From Fragum whitleyi (taxonomy: Eukaryota > Mollusca > Bivalvia > Cardiida > Cardiidae), in NCBI GenBank assembly GCA_948146395.1, contig OX411548.1, positions 38,655,737-38,719,736 on the forward strand: a stretch of DNA of 64,000 nucleotides, read 5' to 3'. The notes beneath the pieces were generated by a model. It ran no database searches. It was given only the letters and a program-made list of their open reading frames with translations, and was not told the DNA's origin. Below are positions 11,401 to 22,500 of this stretch, in pieces. A program made the position numbers and the translations under genes. Every line of letters starts with the position of its first letter. Positions within the stretch are counted from its first letter, which is position 1.

Positions 11401-11865
11401 TTACGTTGTGGTTATGCCAATTAGGCAGATGCACCTGAGTCTATGAGAGCCTGGCTGCTTTTACAGATGAAGTCAGCCCCAAACCAGACATGCCATACAA
11501 AGGCTTGTTAGCCTTGTTGCAAATGATGTTGAGTTTATTTTTAATCGATCAAAGTACCTGCCATTGTTTCATTGCAGCTGAAATTCATTCTGAAACAATC
11601 ATATAAAATTTGAAACAGCATATGCTTTCAAGCATTTAATGATTTGAGTTTGGTGGTAACTCTCCTTTACATTTTGGAACTATATGTAAAATTAACATAC
11701 TTGTAAAGAGAGATGTAAAAAGCGAAAATGAGAACATGCCAAAGCACTTTGAAAGGTAAATTAAATATAACTAATTAGTTTAAATAATAGCAACTAATGT
11801 TTAAGTACAGCAATAAGTTGTTAAAACAAATATGGTGTACCATCATTATTTAATGATACATGCAT
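8458..11865. other. No supported gene; two GC-richer islets
   Basis: The stretch is mostly AT-rich and featureless. Islets at about 9095-9190 and 10480-10735 are GC-richer and hold short open frames. One runs on the minus strand from 10733 to 10521. None shows a recognisable domain or a full splice context. A minus-strand frame at 8773-8468 has several Cys and His residues but matches no family I know. Confidence 0.4.
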
Positions 11866-12290
11866 TATATAGAGGATAATCGTTTGTTTCAGTGTAAGAT
11901 CGATTTATATTTCATTGAGTGAACAACAAAAGCTATATTTTCACAAGTGGCAGAGCCACGAGTGAAAATAAAGCTTTTGTCGTTCACGAAATGAAATTTT
12001 AATCGATCTTTCACGTAAAACAAACGATTATTCTATTTCTTTAATGCAAAAATAAGACAAAATGTGACATTTCTAGGACACAATTCGCAAAGCGCGTCAT
12101 TTTGCGCGTGATTACTATGCAACGTTCAATGTGACGTCACTTACTTCGCCCCGCATAGATGACGTCAGATAGGATGAAATGCACAAAAGCAGGGTATAAG
12201 TTTTTGATAATTTCATTGGTTTTGCGGTGAGATTATCAAGTGATAATCTACCGTTATTTCTCGATAAACCACCGAAAAGCATTAAAGAAA
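11866..12290 (+). mobile_element. Family B foldback element copy 2
   Basis: This 425-bp copy starts TATATAGAGGATAATCG and ends CCGAAAAGCATTAAAGAA. A long imperfect palindrome fills 11876-12031, centred on CAAGTGGCAGAGCCACGAG. It begins ATAATCGTTTGTTT and ends AAACAAACGATTAT. Downstream are TGACGTCA octamers at 12132-12139 and 12160-12167, and the palindrome GATTATCAAGTGATAATC. It has no transposase. It has the same length as copy 3, which defines the unit. Confidence 0.85.
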
Positions 12291-12875
12291 TAGGTATCAT
12301 TTTAGTTACTTTCTATTCCTGTCTTTGTTTCTGTCTTCATTTATATTTACTCGATTTTATTTAATAATCTATAGTGTTTTTTATTTATTGCAGATTCTTT
12401 GCTAATTGTTCTTTAAAGTTAATTGTTTAGTTTGATCTTTGTTACTAGAGCGAAGATTTACATTTATAACTATCATAGCTTTGACTTTTTAATTCAGACT
12501 TTATATTTCAAACCTTTATTTTTACATGATTCAGTGAGTTTTAACAAATTTGATAACCGTATTTATTCACATTTTTAATTTTATTTTCATTTTCAATATT
12601 TTGAATGATATTGTATAATTCATAATCCAATCATTGTTTTTGAAGTGAAAAAATAAAAATGCGAAAATAAACCTTGTCAGATATTTTAAACATTATAAAT
12701 TGCATTTCAAACATAGTCACAATTTTTTAGGGGACTAACTCTTGAAATATTAATGCCAGATATATTGCTTTAATAAGTTTAGATCGATATGTTATTTAAA
12801 CTTCGTTTAAAAACTACAAATGGCATTGTCAATACGTGTTTATGACAATATTGTCAGCAGGTAAGCGCTTCATAA
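12291..12875. other. Spacer between two B elements
   Basis: Very AT-rich spacer with no gene or repeat that I can support. Confidence 0.5.
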
Positions 12876-13300
12876 TATATAGAGGATAATCGTTTATTTC
12901 CGTGTAAGATCGGTTTATATTTCATTGAGTGAACAACAAAAGCTATATTTTCGCGAGTGGCAGAACCACGAGTGAAAATATAGCTTTTGTTTCTCACGAA
13001 ATGAAATATTAATCGATCTTACTCAAAAACCAAACGATTATTCTATTTCTTTATTGCAAAAATGAGAGAAAATGTGAAATTTCTAGGACATATTTTCGTA
13101 AAGCGCGTCATTTTGCACGTGATTGCTATGCAACGTTAATTATGACGTCACTTTTTTCGCTCCGCATAGATGACGTCAGATAGGATGAAATGCACAAAAG
13201 CAGGGTATAAGTTTTTGATATTTTCGCTGCTTTTCGGGTGATATTATCAAGTGGTAATCTACCGTTATTTCTCGATAAACCACCGAAAAGCATTAAAGAA
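12876..13300 (+). mobile_element. Family B foldback element copy 3
   Basis: This 425-bp copy lies in the same orientation as copy 2, 585 bp downstream. The palindrome spans 12886-13041. TGACGTCA octamers are at 13143-13150 and 13171-13178. The minus-strand 121-codon open frame here is partly repeat translation and has no domain. Confidence 0.85.
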
Positions 13301-14099
13301 TGATTGTTAAACTGAGTTAATATCATTGTCCTAATGATAAAAGTGCTATATGGTTCGTGAATATAACTTAATGTCACATGAAGTATCTTGTCAAAAATAC
13401 AACAGAATTTGAGGTAAAAAGCATCACAAACCCTCGATAAAAAAATTAATAACAAAAATAATGAAAATGTATGGCATGAAATGGAGTTCACATACTTGGC
13501 TCGAATATTGTCTCACTTTAAATTTTACAATCGTGTTAACATGAATTGGACGAAATGGGGGAAAAAAGGTATTAATTAGAATTCTGTTTACTGAAATGAC
13601 AATACGAAACGTTACAAAAAGGGTATCAGGTCATGATTATTGATCCTCGTCTTTGACAGTCTGTCTATAAACTGATTGAAAGTATAAAATCGATCACCGA
13701 ACCAATACATCTGTCAGGAAAGGCAGGGCATATCGCCCTTTGCAGTGTCTTCACGTGTATAAACAGCGGGATATCGCGAGACTTTCTTCTGTTTTGGATT
13801 GCGTAACAAGATATCGATATCTACTGAAATCGATGAAGTGTAATCGTTTGTTTGATTACTTTTTTATTTTTACTGACTTTATGTTAATTGATTACGTATT
13901 TATTGCATAATTCGATACATAATTGATTAGTGAAATTTCAGCCCTTTCATTCACATTTACATACAATGCAAAAATTGTTCAGGTAACAAAATCTCAGTTG
14001 GTCATAATAACTTTTTGGTTACATGTAGTTGACTCAAACTTTCTCGAGTTTGACTTTACTTATTGAAAATTCTAGTGTTTATATATTATAAGTGTTGAA
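13301..14099. promoter_or_regulatory. Possible promoter and 5' leader of the candidate exon at 14100
   Basis: The segment 13650-13830 is richer in CpG than its surroundings. TATA-like TATAAAAT is at about 13683 and GTATAAACA near 13757. It lies 300-400 bp before an ATG that opens a hydrophobic peptide with a splice donor. This is suggestive only; AT-rich DNA produces TATA matches by chance. Confidence 0.2.
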
Positions 14100-14166
14100 A
14101 TGAGTCTGATTAGAAGTGTCGCCGTTATCCTGTATTTTGGCAATATAGCAACGATCGACGTAGATG
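14100..14166 (+). CDS. Candidate first coding exon (signal-peptide-like)
   Basis: The frame from ATG at 14100 reads MSLIRSVAVILYFGNIAT followed by IDVD. This is a basic then hydrophobic N-terminus like a short signal peptide. It then meets GATG|GTAAGT at 14166/14167, a strong splice donor in phase 1, the usual phase after a signal peptide. No second exon was found: the first strong acceptor (TTTCAG near 14860) would give a stop three codons on. The product is unknown and this may be chance. Confidence 0.25.
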
Positions 14167-14395
14167 GTAAGTTAATTTCTGTATTGGTTCTTTTTCATAA
14201 GTTAAGTGTCCCAAATTATTTTATTATTTTCCAAGAGATTTTTTTCCCGAGGCGACAAAGGGTCGAAAGAAAATTACCATCGTGTTTCTAACTAATACTA
14301 CTTTTGCTCATGCACCCAGAGAGAGGTAATGTTTTAACAACTGCAATCCACTTTTACAGATGGGCGGACTGGGTCTCTATCTGTAAATTCTGTCT
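14167..14395. other. No feature seen; would be intron if the 14100 exon is real
   Basis: Nothing is supported here. The open frame simply reads through the donor. Confidence 0.4.
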
Positions 14396-14470
14396 GAATG
14401 GGGTTTAACGCAGCTTTCAATTATCCTTCAGTTATTTTGCGGCGTCTTGATCATATAACAAGCTCTGTCT
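14396..14470 (-). mobile_element. SINE tail fragment
   Basis: On the minus strand this is the SINE 3' tail: CGCCGCAAAATAACTGAAGG followed by TTGAAAGCTGCGTTAAACCC. It is diverged from the copies at 2303 and 27125 and has no head. Confidence 0.6.
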
Positions 14471-17400
14471 GTAAAGTGTCCTACACAAATAAACTACCCG
14501 CAACCACCGGATTACGAGTAGAGCTCTCTTACTACTCGGCTAAAAAGAATGACATTTACCACCCAGTTATTGAATGGCTTAAGACGAGAGTTGAGTCACA
14601 ATAGATATGTACATACCTATGATTGCTAGACCTTAAATGTAATTTTTATAGTACGTGAATGATCGTTTACTGGTATCTTTTCAAAAAACAAAATCAATTG
14701 GTATGTTATAGTGAAACATGTTTTTCAAATGTTTAGATTGTTGTACTATAACTACTAGTTCTTCTTATATGAGATTGAACTCGTATGATCAATTAATTCA
14801 ATGAGTTATTGAAGCATCCGGTTTTTATAACTTATTTTATTTTCATCTTAAAATTTCAGGACATTTATGACTGTTTTATCATTTATTCTTGAGATATAAA
14901 CCAAGCGATGTCTAGTTATCAAACCTACTTTTACGTCTTTTAAGCAAGTGATATTTTTCATTGAGAAAATATGTAATTAGTTTTAAAGTCATATGTAGGA
15001 TAATTTGGATTGAAAAAAAGTTAAAAAGAAAATCAAATTGCATATATTGTGGAAAAAAAATATCATCTTTACATAATCGGAGTTTAACTTTGCCCGAATA
15101 TCAGGTAAGTGGTATTTATGTTCTATTTGGTAGAATTTTATTAAATAATGATTTAACGTTATATTTATCCTTGAATGTTATTCAATATCAAAACCTCTTC
15201 TGCTACACTTTATTCAGAAATCAAGTTAATACTTTTTGCATAAACATTTTAAAATCATGTGTGATTATGACATTAAATCAATACCAAAATCATAATTTAT
15301 ACGATATTTTAGCACCAAATGGGAAGAAAATGTGTAAATATAGGAATCGAAGGCGATAACTTGTTTGTTAGACCTATTTTAGTCTAAAGTAGCCTACTGC
15401 TGGTAAAATGTAGTGTCTACGTTCATAATGGCTGATAAAAGGTGAATTGTTTTGGCAACATGTATGAATTCTGTGGTTTCAGAGTTTTTTTCGAAATAAT
15501 CAAATGAAATATTATCCCATGCTAAGTATTAAATGTAACGTATTTAGAAAATAAGACGAAAGTATTACTGTGCGATTCAGAAAGCTTTTTTAGAAAATAT
15601 TTGTACATTAAAATGTTCATTGAGTAAAACTTGTAAACGTGTTGATGCAACAAAACTGACTTTGCAATTTATCGAAAGATGCCATCACGATGAAACGTGT
15701 TTGGGTAGTATATTATCATTTCAAAACATATTTTGTGTAAACTGAATAATGTTGTGTGTAAGTATTTTCTTGTTTATACACAGCACCATAAAGTAATGAG
15801 AGGAGTAAAACCCTTTTTGCCGATTAATCAAAGAAGCTTTGTCAATAAGAAAATATACTTAAAAAATATCAAATTATTTATAATGTTCTAGTTATTTTTC
15901 TGAAGACAATTTGCCCTCCTATAGAATAGCTCAAATATACAATTCGCTAGATTATATATATATATATAAAAAATAAAGACAATACAATGCAAAGTGCTCG
16001 TATTTATTTTTTTGAAAAGTTGATAGAGCTGTATATTGTTTTCTACGTACTTTGGTCGGGACAATGGATTATGCATATGCTTCAAAAACTTATTTTAAGA
16101 TACATGACTAATTTTAAAATGTATGAAGAGGATTCATGTTTAAAATCTAACATGTAGCAAAATCATTTTAATCTGTATATTTACTTAATGGATTAGAAGA
16201 CAAACCAATACTACATACATTTTGTTTTAATTATATATTGCAATGTTATATTTAAACTGAATGAGTGAACTTGTTTCCTTCATTGATTAAAAAACGGTTT
16301 TAATCAAGAAAGTAATGATTACATCTAAAAGAAACAAACAATTTATTACATTTGATATCAAATATGTGGATATTTTAATGAGTTTTAACGAAGAATTTTG
16401 TCAAGTTATTTAAAACTAAAAATAACTAAAAGGTTTTAATAGATTATTACTGTTGCTGTGTTCATGTTCGAATTCAGAAGAAATAGTGCCGAATGATCTA
16501 CAATATTCATTGAATTATAAAACAGTATTAACATAAAAGATTCTAAGTAGTAATAATAAGAAGATGTGAAGGTTTGCAACGTATGAGAAACATAACATAA
16601 ATTATAGTTTATTCCTAACAGTGACTAAAGTGATTATGTTCATTGTAATGGCATAATAGATTAGACAATGATTGAACAAAAAAAAACATAATTGGCGAAA
16701 CATGTAAAGAATGGTCACTTTGACATACCGGGGGTTTATTGTTTATGAATTTCCTTGTGTTTTAAACTAAAATAATAATTCTGTTTCAAAAGGTTTACAT
16801 GTTAGCATTATATAGGCATCGGAAGGCTCTGAAACACATCAATGTGCCTTGAAGGAATAATTTTAATACGTATTTTGAATCGAGTCTGTGTAAAAATCAA
16901 GGTTTTAGAACTTAAAATTACAAATAATCACTTTATGCCGATATTTTTTTCTATTTTCACTTTATTATAAATTTGTTTTCGTTTTGACTGATAAATATAT
17001 TTGCTGAAGCATAAGAACCATTTTATTAAGTTCATCAAACAAAAAGAAAATAAATGAAAGCTTTTCAAGTTATAGACTGGTACATACTTACCTCAAATAG
17101 AGAGAATACATCATCATAATACTTCCCCGAAGAAGCTGTCTTCAAATACATTAAATACTAAAAGCCCATTTCCTGAAAGGAGTCCCAAATTCTATTTAGA
17201 AATAGTTTCCGTGTGCAAAATTGGTTTAGATACTCAAAGCAAAGCTACCAAGGAGAAAGGGTTACAGAAATTACATCCCGTTGGTTAGATAGTTATTTGA
17301 AAATGAATATATAAAGTTCATAGACTTGGAAAGCTACTATTTCAAAAATGAAAACAAAACGAAAAAAATAATAAATAAATAATGATAAAAAAAAAAAAAA

Positions 17401-17545
17401 AAAAAAAAAAACCACAAACTATTGTTTGGCTACTTTACTATGGCAAAGTTATGTCATATATTTATTTTTTTCCCAATAGTTATCACGAATAGAAATAATT
17501 TCATATTAATAGAACACATTTCTGGTGACATCAGGATACTACATT
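14471..17545. other. No supported gene; longest open frame of the window at 14961-15359
   Basis: The 132-codon plus-strand frame 14961-15359 is lysine-, isoleucine- and asparagine-rich, as expected of chance frames in AT-rich DNA. Inside it CAG|GTAAGT at about 15104/15105 is a perfect splice-donor match following a CxxC-containing stretch (CIYCGKK). No acceptor or domain supports an exon. A25 lies at 17387-17411 and an (AT)n run near 15952-15968. Confidence 0.35.
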
Positions 17546-17615
17546 GGTAAAGAATAATGATTTGAAACAGAGTAACATCTGCAAATAGGGTTCGAATCCA
17601 ACAGAAATTAAATAT
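17546..17615 (+). repeat. tRNA-like relic
   Basis: A good B box GGTTCGAATCC at 17589-17599 is preceded about 45 bp upstream by a weak A box. There is no cloverleaf acceptor pairing. It is probably a decayed SINE head. Confidence 0.35.
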
Positions 17616-17928
17616 TCTTTTTTCTTTCCTTGCTTTCTACAAAATTATATTTTATGTCTGTATTTTTTCCATTAAACATATCAGCTTGAAAAACAATAAC
17701 AACAACACATGTTTTTAAATTTGATATTAAACCTCTGATAACTTATGGAAAAAAATGTACTCTTAATACATATCTGTAAAGATTTAAGTTTTTAAGTGAA
17801 AATATGCACAATATACAAAACTCAATGAGATGAGAAATAAATGGTAAAATGAGGGTCAAAACCGATATAAAAATGCTGCCAGAAAATATAAAATAGAAGA
17901 AAAGCAAATTATCTAATCGAAAAACATA

Positions 17929-18000
17929 GAGCTCCCTACGATTCGAACAAGGGTTGATTGGTCAGAAGCACTTACCCTGATAAACTCCACCATGGAGTCC
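17929..18000 (-). pseudogene. tRNA-like pseudogene, about 72 nt
   Basis: On the minus strand, GGACTCC at 18000-17994 pairs with GGGAGCTC at the other end at six of seven positions including one wobble. The T-arm TGTTCGAATC is present. The anticodon arm does not fold with a clear anticodon and the D-arm is irregular. The tRNA length without an obvious SINE body suggests a tRNA pseudogene or SINE-head relic. Confidence 0.35.
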
Positions 18001-19504
18001 TTCGGAATACTTAATTGATTTTTAAATGATTTTACGCTGAAATGGCCTGTTTCGTTTACATTGTAAGTAGGTTATGTTGGATGCCCCCTTCTCATACTAT
18101 TGCCATACATAGCAAAAATGTATGCAGAATTGTCTTATCGTTTTGAAAGTTAATCATGTAGAAGGCATACTGTATATTTTTCACATATACTAATTGCAAT
18201 GTTTAAACAGAAACTAGAATTTTTAAGGCAACTAAAATATATGTTATCATATTACAAGGACAGAACGGCCAGACTCCCAATGTAAATACAGATAACCTTT
18301 ACCATTAGTAGACAAATCAAGGTAATTTTAATCTAGGCAACATGTTTCTAATATAAACTGCAACAAAGATACAAGTAATATACCCGGTTTCAAGAGGGCT
18401 CACAAATATCTATTCATATATATATTCCTAAAACACAACAAACATACAAAGAGTACTCACGCGTATGTCGTAGAAAAGCCGTCAAGATTGCATCAAGGAA
18501 GCTTAACATATATACAAAAAGTTCAGGTGATAAGTTATCTGTAGTTAGAGCATAAAATATATTGGCCGAATATAAAGTGAACCCGGTTTAGGAGATGAAA
18601 CCCAGGTGTACCATAATTATTTCTAAACAAATACAGCCGGTTAGATAAAGGAGCAGTAAGTGAATAGATGTACTTTTTTCTGAAAACAGTAAGCCCTCTA
18701 ATTAAGGATGATAAGATAATTAACAAAGCTCTTTCGAACATCATAGAATAGATATAATTGACAGGCTACAGACACAACATTAATTTAGTACGTATGCTTA
18801 TTGCTAGGCAAAAGAAGGATAATGGAAGAGTAAAAGAAAGATTTTGATAGCCGAATTTATTAAAGAAATAGATTGATATAGAGCATATGGTCGGTAGAAA
18901 CCTAATATATGTATAAGGAAAAGTATGAAGGCTTACAAAAATACTTTTAGCACCAATAAATAAATTGAAATAATTTTTAGAGATTTTGTTAAGAATTTTA
19001 CCCCCTTTAAGTTCAAGCGTTTAAGCAAGACACTGTTTTAGAAGGTTATCTAATTCAAAGTATTTCGTTTCGCACACGTTTTTGTTTACAAACTAGAAAC
19101 ATGACAGTGATTGAAAATATATGTTATTGCGAATGCTTAATAAGCCCATGTTGTTAAAACTCAAAAGAGCTGAGACGATTCTTTTGAGTTTTCAAAGCAA
19201 AGGATTCATTAACAATAATTTTTAGGCCAAAAATATCTATTTGTAAAAGACATTTTGATTTAAAGAAGGGAAATTTGAAAATGGTCTCTTGATAAAAATG
19301 GTCGCTTTAGGGACATGGTCGCTCGAACAAGATTGATTGTATTTCTTTAATTGCCTGAATTGTGTAGTAGAAAAATTGTGATAGGAAATTCATTCAGGAG
19401 GAATTCAATTATTATCCATTATAAAACATATACGGGAAATAAATGAACTGAAACGGAATCTCATGGTACCCCTGGATTCAAGATGAAGATTATTTAAGGC
19501 TTCA
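18001..19504. other. No feature seen
   Basis: AT-rich spacer. No gene, RNA or repeat is supported. Confidence 0.45.
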
Positions 19505-20397
19505 AGTAAAGAGTTTTACAACAAAGACTGATTGCCAAGCTAAACTATATATCAAATTGAAGCCGTAGATGAGCACAAGTAGTTGCACAACAATTGAGGC
19601 CCCCATCTCTTGACAGAATAAAAAAAAATGTGAAAAATGATTATTTTGTTCAAAACCATCATCTTCGTTATAGCTGGATAAAATTTGCCTAAATTTGAAC
19701 AGCATGTAGACAAATGTTCTTCCAGGTACTGCTAAAACCTAAGATGCAAAGCTCATTCGCAAACGGCTTTTTTGAAAGCATTCAATTTCCATTTATTTTG
19801 TCAGCATACATGTCAAACCAGTTTGGTGTGTTTTTAAAATAGATGTTAGGTATGATGCAATATCACACCATAATATTGTAGTATAGTTTTTCGGAGATAA
19901 TTATTTCAAATTATGGTATTTTGAAGTCAATGATCTTTAACAAAGAACTACATATTGATCATTTTGTGAAATAGAAATTGATATATTGATAAACAATCTT
20001 ATTGGTATATAAACTATTAATGTCCATTTATATTGTGATAACACATCATACTTTACATAGATTTTGGAGTTAAAATGACAGATGTGCTTATAAAATAATT
20101 CAAAATAGATTGCTTGCATAACTACCTTTTTGGTCCGAGTTTAATACCAACGGTTGCAGGAGCACCTTGGTAGAACATAAGATTGTATTTATTAAAATAT
20201 GAGCCAATTTTGTCCATCCGTCATACAGTTGCTTGTTCTGTACAAAATGACCCTTTTCCGCAGTTTTATATATTGCTGAACTACTTGTGTTCTTCTATAG
20301 CATCATTTTGATATGATATATATGGACATACTGTTTTTCTTGGCAAATGAAGTTCCCTTAAAACTGGGTCGAAAACAATTTACATGAACCTCATGGG
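19505..20397 (+). mobile_element. Family I long-TIR element, copy 1 (left arm of inverted pair)
   Basis: This ~0.9-kb copy is homologous along nearly its whole length to the reverse complement of 20864-21925. Shared anchors are GCATGTAGACAAATGTTCTT, TGTGAAATAGAAATTGATAT, TATATAAACTATTAATGTCC and TGACCCTTTTCC. Within the copy, its own first and last ~240 bp are diverged inverted repeats. Both ends hold GTAAA, then AAAATGAAGC-like, then AGCACAAGTAGTTG-like segments. No protein-coding frame survives. Long inverted ends fit foldback or Mutator-type elements, but I cannot assign a superfamily. Confidence 0.7.
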
Positions 20398-20863
20398 ACA
20401 TTTCTAATATTTTTTTATTGGAAACAATGCAATCGCAGTATCCTTTTCTTCAACATTTTGTTCCCTGACGAAGAAGCCGTTGAACTTTGTAATTTTTTTG
20501 ACTGTTTAACAGCTAAGATGCATTCAACAAATTCACAAGATGGAAACTTCTAGTCTCAATAAATATTTCTGACAATCATTCTAAATGTTACTGTCTTTAT
20601 TCCCCGAAATGGACGATTTCTTACTTGTAATCCAAGATTTTATGACAGTTTTATGAGATTATTGGAAACACGTCTATAATTAACCTCACTGAAATCTACA
20701 TTAATATATGTAAATTGTTATATATCGTTCTAAAGTAACATAGCGAAAGGCTATCCGTTTATTGTTACGTGTCAAATTATTTCAAAATACCCAACGTGCT
20801 GTATTTTGCAGTTGAAAGACACAACGCAAGCAAATAATTGATATAAATACACTCTGACTTTAA
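20398..20863. other. Spacer between the two family I copies
   Basis: Some 466 bp not obviously related between its halves. No gene is seen. It separates the two inverted copies. Confidence 0.55.
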
Positions 20864-21925
20864 GGTTCATGTAAAGTGTTTGAGACCATTTTTAAGGGCA
20901 CTTCATTTGCCAAGAAAAATCAGTATGTCCAGGTATATTAAATATCAAAATGAAGCTATTAATAAGCACAAGCAGTTAAGCAACATAAGACTGCTATAGC
21001 TATAACGGTATAGCCAAAACATTGTGGAAAGGGTCATATAGTAGAGAACAAGCAACTGCATGACTGTTTGGATAGCTCATGTTTTAACAAAGTACAGTCT
21101 TAAGTATTATCCAGGGACTACTGCAACAGTTGGTATAAATCTCGGGCCAAAAAACATAGTTATGCAAGCAGTTTATTTTGACTTATTTTATTAGCATTTA
21201 TGTCATATATACCATTCTTATTTTGTAAACGTGTGGATTTAATGTAACGTATGGTGTGTTATCTCAACATAAATAGACATTAATAGTTTATATACTTGTA
21301 AAGTTGTTTAGCAATATATTAATTTCTATTTCACAAAGTGATAAATATATAGTAATTTATAAAAATCATTGAATTTAAAAACACTATAATTTGAAGTTAG
21401 TCTTAGAAAATATTTCATAATATGATGGTTTGATCTTGCACCATACCCTACATCTATTTAAAAAACATACCAAATCAGTTTGATATGTATGTTGACAAAA
21501 TAAATAGGAATTGATTGTTTCAAAAGAGCCTTTTGCAACTGAGTTTTACATCTTAGGTTGTAGTAGTACATTTGTCTACATGTTGTTCAACTTTAAGCAA
21601 ATATTATCCAGCTGTATTGAAGTTGGGTAATGAGACTGAGTTTTATATATAAGGTTGTAGTGGTACCAAGTAAGAACATTTGTTTACATTCTGATCAAAT
21701 TAAGGCAAATATTATCCAGCCATAATGCAGTTGTTGGTTTTGAAAAAAAGTATCCCTTTTCCATAATGGTTTGGCTATTCTGTTATGAGATGGGGCCTCT
21801 AATGTTGGGCATCTGCTTGTTCTTATCTACAGCTTCATTTTGAAATATTGGTTAGCTGAGCAAACTGTCTTTTTTTTGTAAATAGAAGCAGCAATAAAAT
21901 TGTTTCAAAAACTCTTTACACGAAT
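20864..21925 (-). mobile_element. Family I long-TIR element, copy 2 (right arm of inverted pair)
   Basis: This is the reverse-complement homologue of 19505-20397. It is longer because a ~95-bp terminal segment is duplicated: 21538-21625 and 21636-21730 both carry ACTGAGTTTTA, then AGGTTGTAGT, then AAATATTATCCAGC. Its own ends are inverted repeats, with TGAAGCTATTAATAAGCACAAGCAG at one side and its diverged complement near 21830. Mismatches between copies are numerous, so the pair is old. Confidence 0.7.
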
Positions 21926-22184
21926 CTTTGCACTTATATATCTTATCATTTGAACTATTAAAGTTTCAATAGACAAAAAAAGTAATTGTTTTGATGCTTA
22001 AAGGGTCTCGGCACATACGGAAATTCATTTACATTTTCCGTACTGTACTGTTTAGAATGTATCTTTATGCATCCGTACATGCTTATCCGATTTCGATTGC
22101 TAAATTAGAGTAAATGATTATTAACAATGAACGACGACTACGCATAAGCATATATTACAGTATATTGAATGAGCCAGTTAAATA
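21926..22184. other. No feature seen
   Basis: Short AT-rich spacer. Confidence 0.5.
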
Positions 22185-22500
22185 TATAATACGTACTCAG
22201 TGTATAGTATGAAAAATATCTAACGAGGTAGGGGAAATTGATAATTGCTGAGACTCTGCCGAGACAATTATCAATTTCCACAACCGAGTTAGATATTTTT
22301 TCATACAATTCACTAAATTCGTATTAAATCTTTCTTATAATTTTGCAAGCCTTGTTTTCTTTGATGTTCTAACAGATATACAAGTTTTTGCCATTGTTCT
22401 AAAAATAACCACATTACGTCATTGTTCTTAAAATATCCATGTGACAGCATGAAAAAAATGTCACATGGGGTGTTATAACAAGGATATTTGTATAGTTATA
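22185..22500 (+). mobile_element. Family G palindromic element copy 1
   Basis: A 143-bp palindrome occupies 22185-22327. Its arms begin TATAATACGTACTCAGTGTA and contain AAATATCTAACGAGGT and AAATTGATAATTG. An arm of about 170 bp follows (GATGTTCTAACAG, ATTGTTCTAAAAATAACCAC, TGTCACATGGGGTGTTATAAC). The same layout, inverted, is found at 37915-38209, so palindrome plus arm is one unit. A half copy lies at 38593-38682. Confidence 0.75.

Noticed and set aside
12115..13491. Related minus-strand frames containing LMLFGGLSRNNGRL
   Set aside because: They recur because family B copies recur. There is no start conservation or domain, and the frames run into unrelated flanks.
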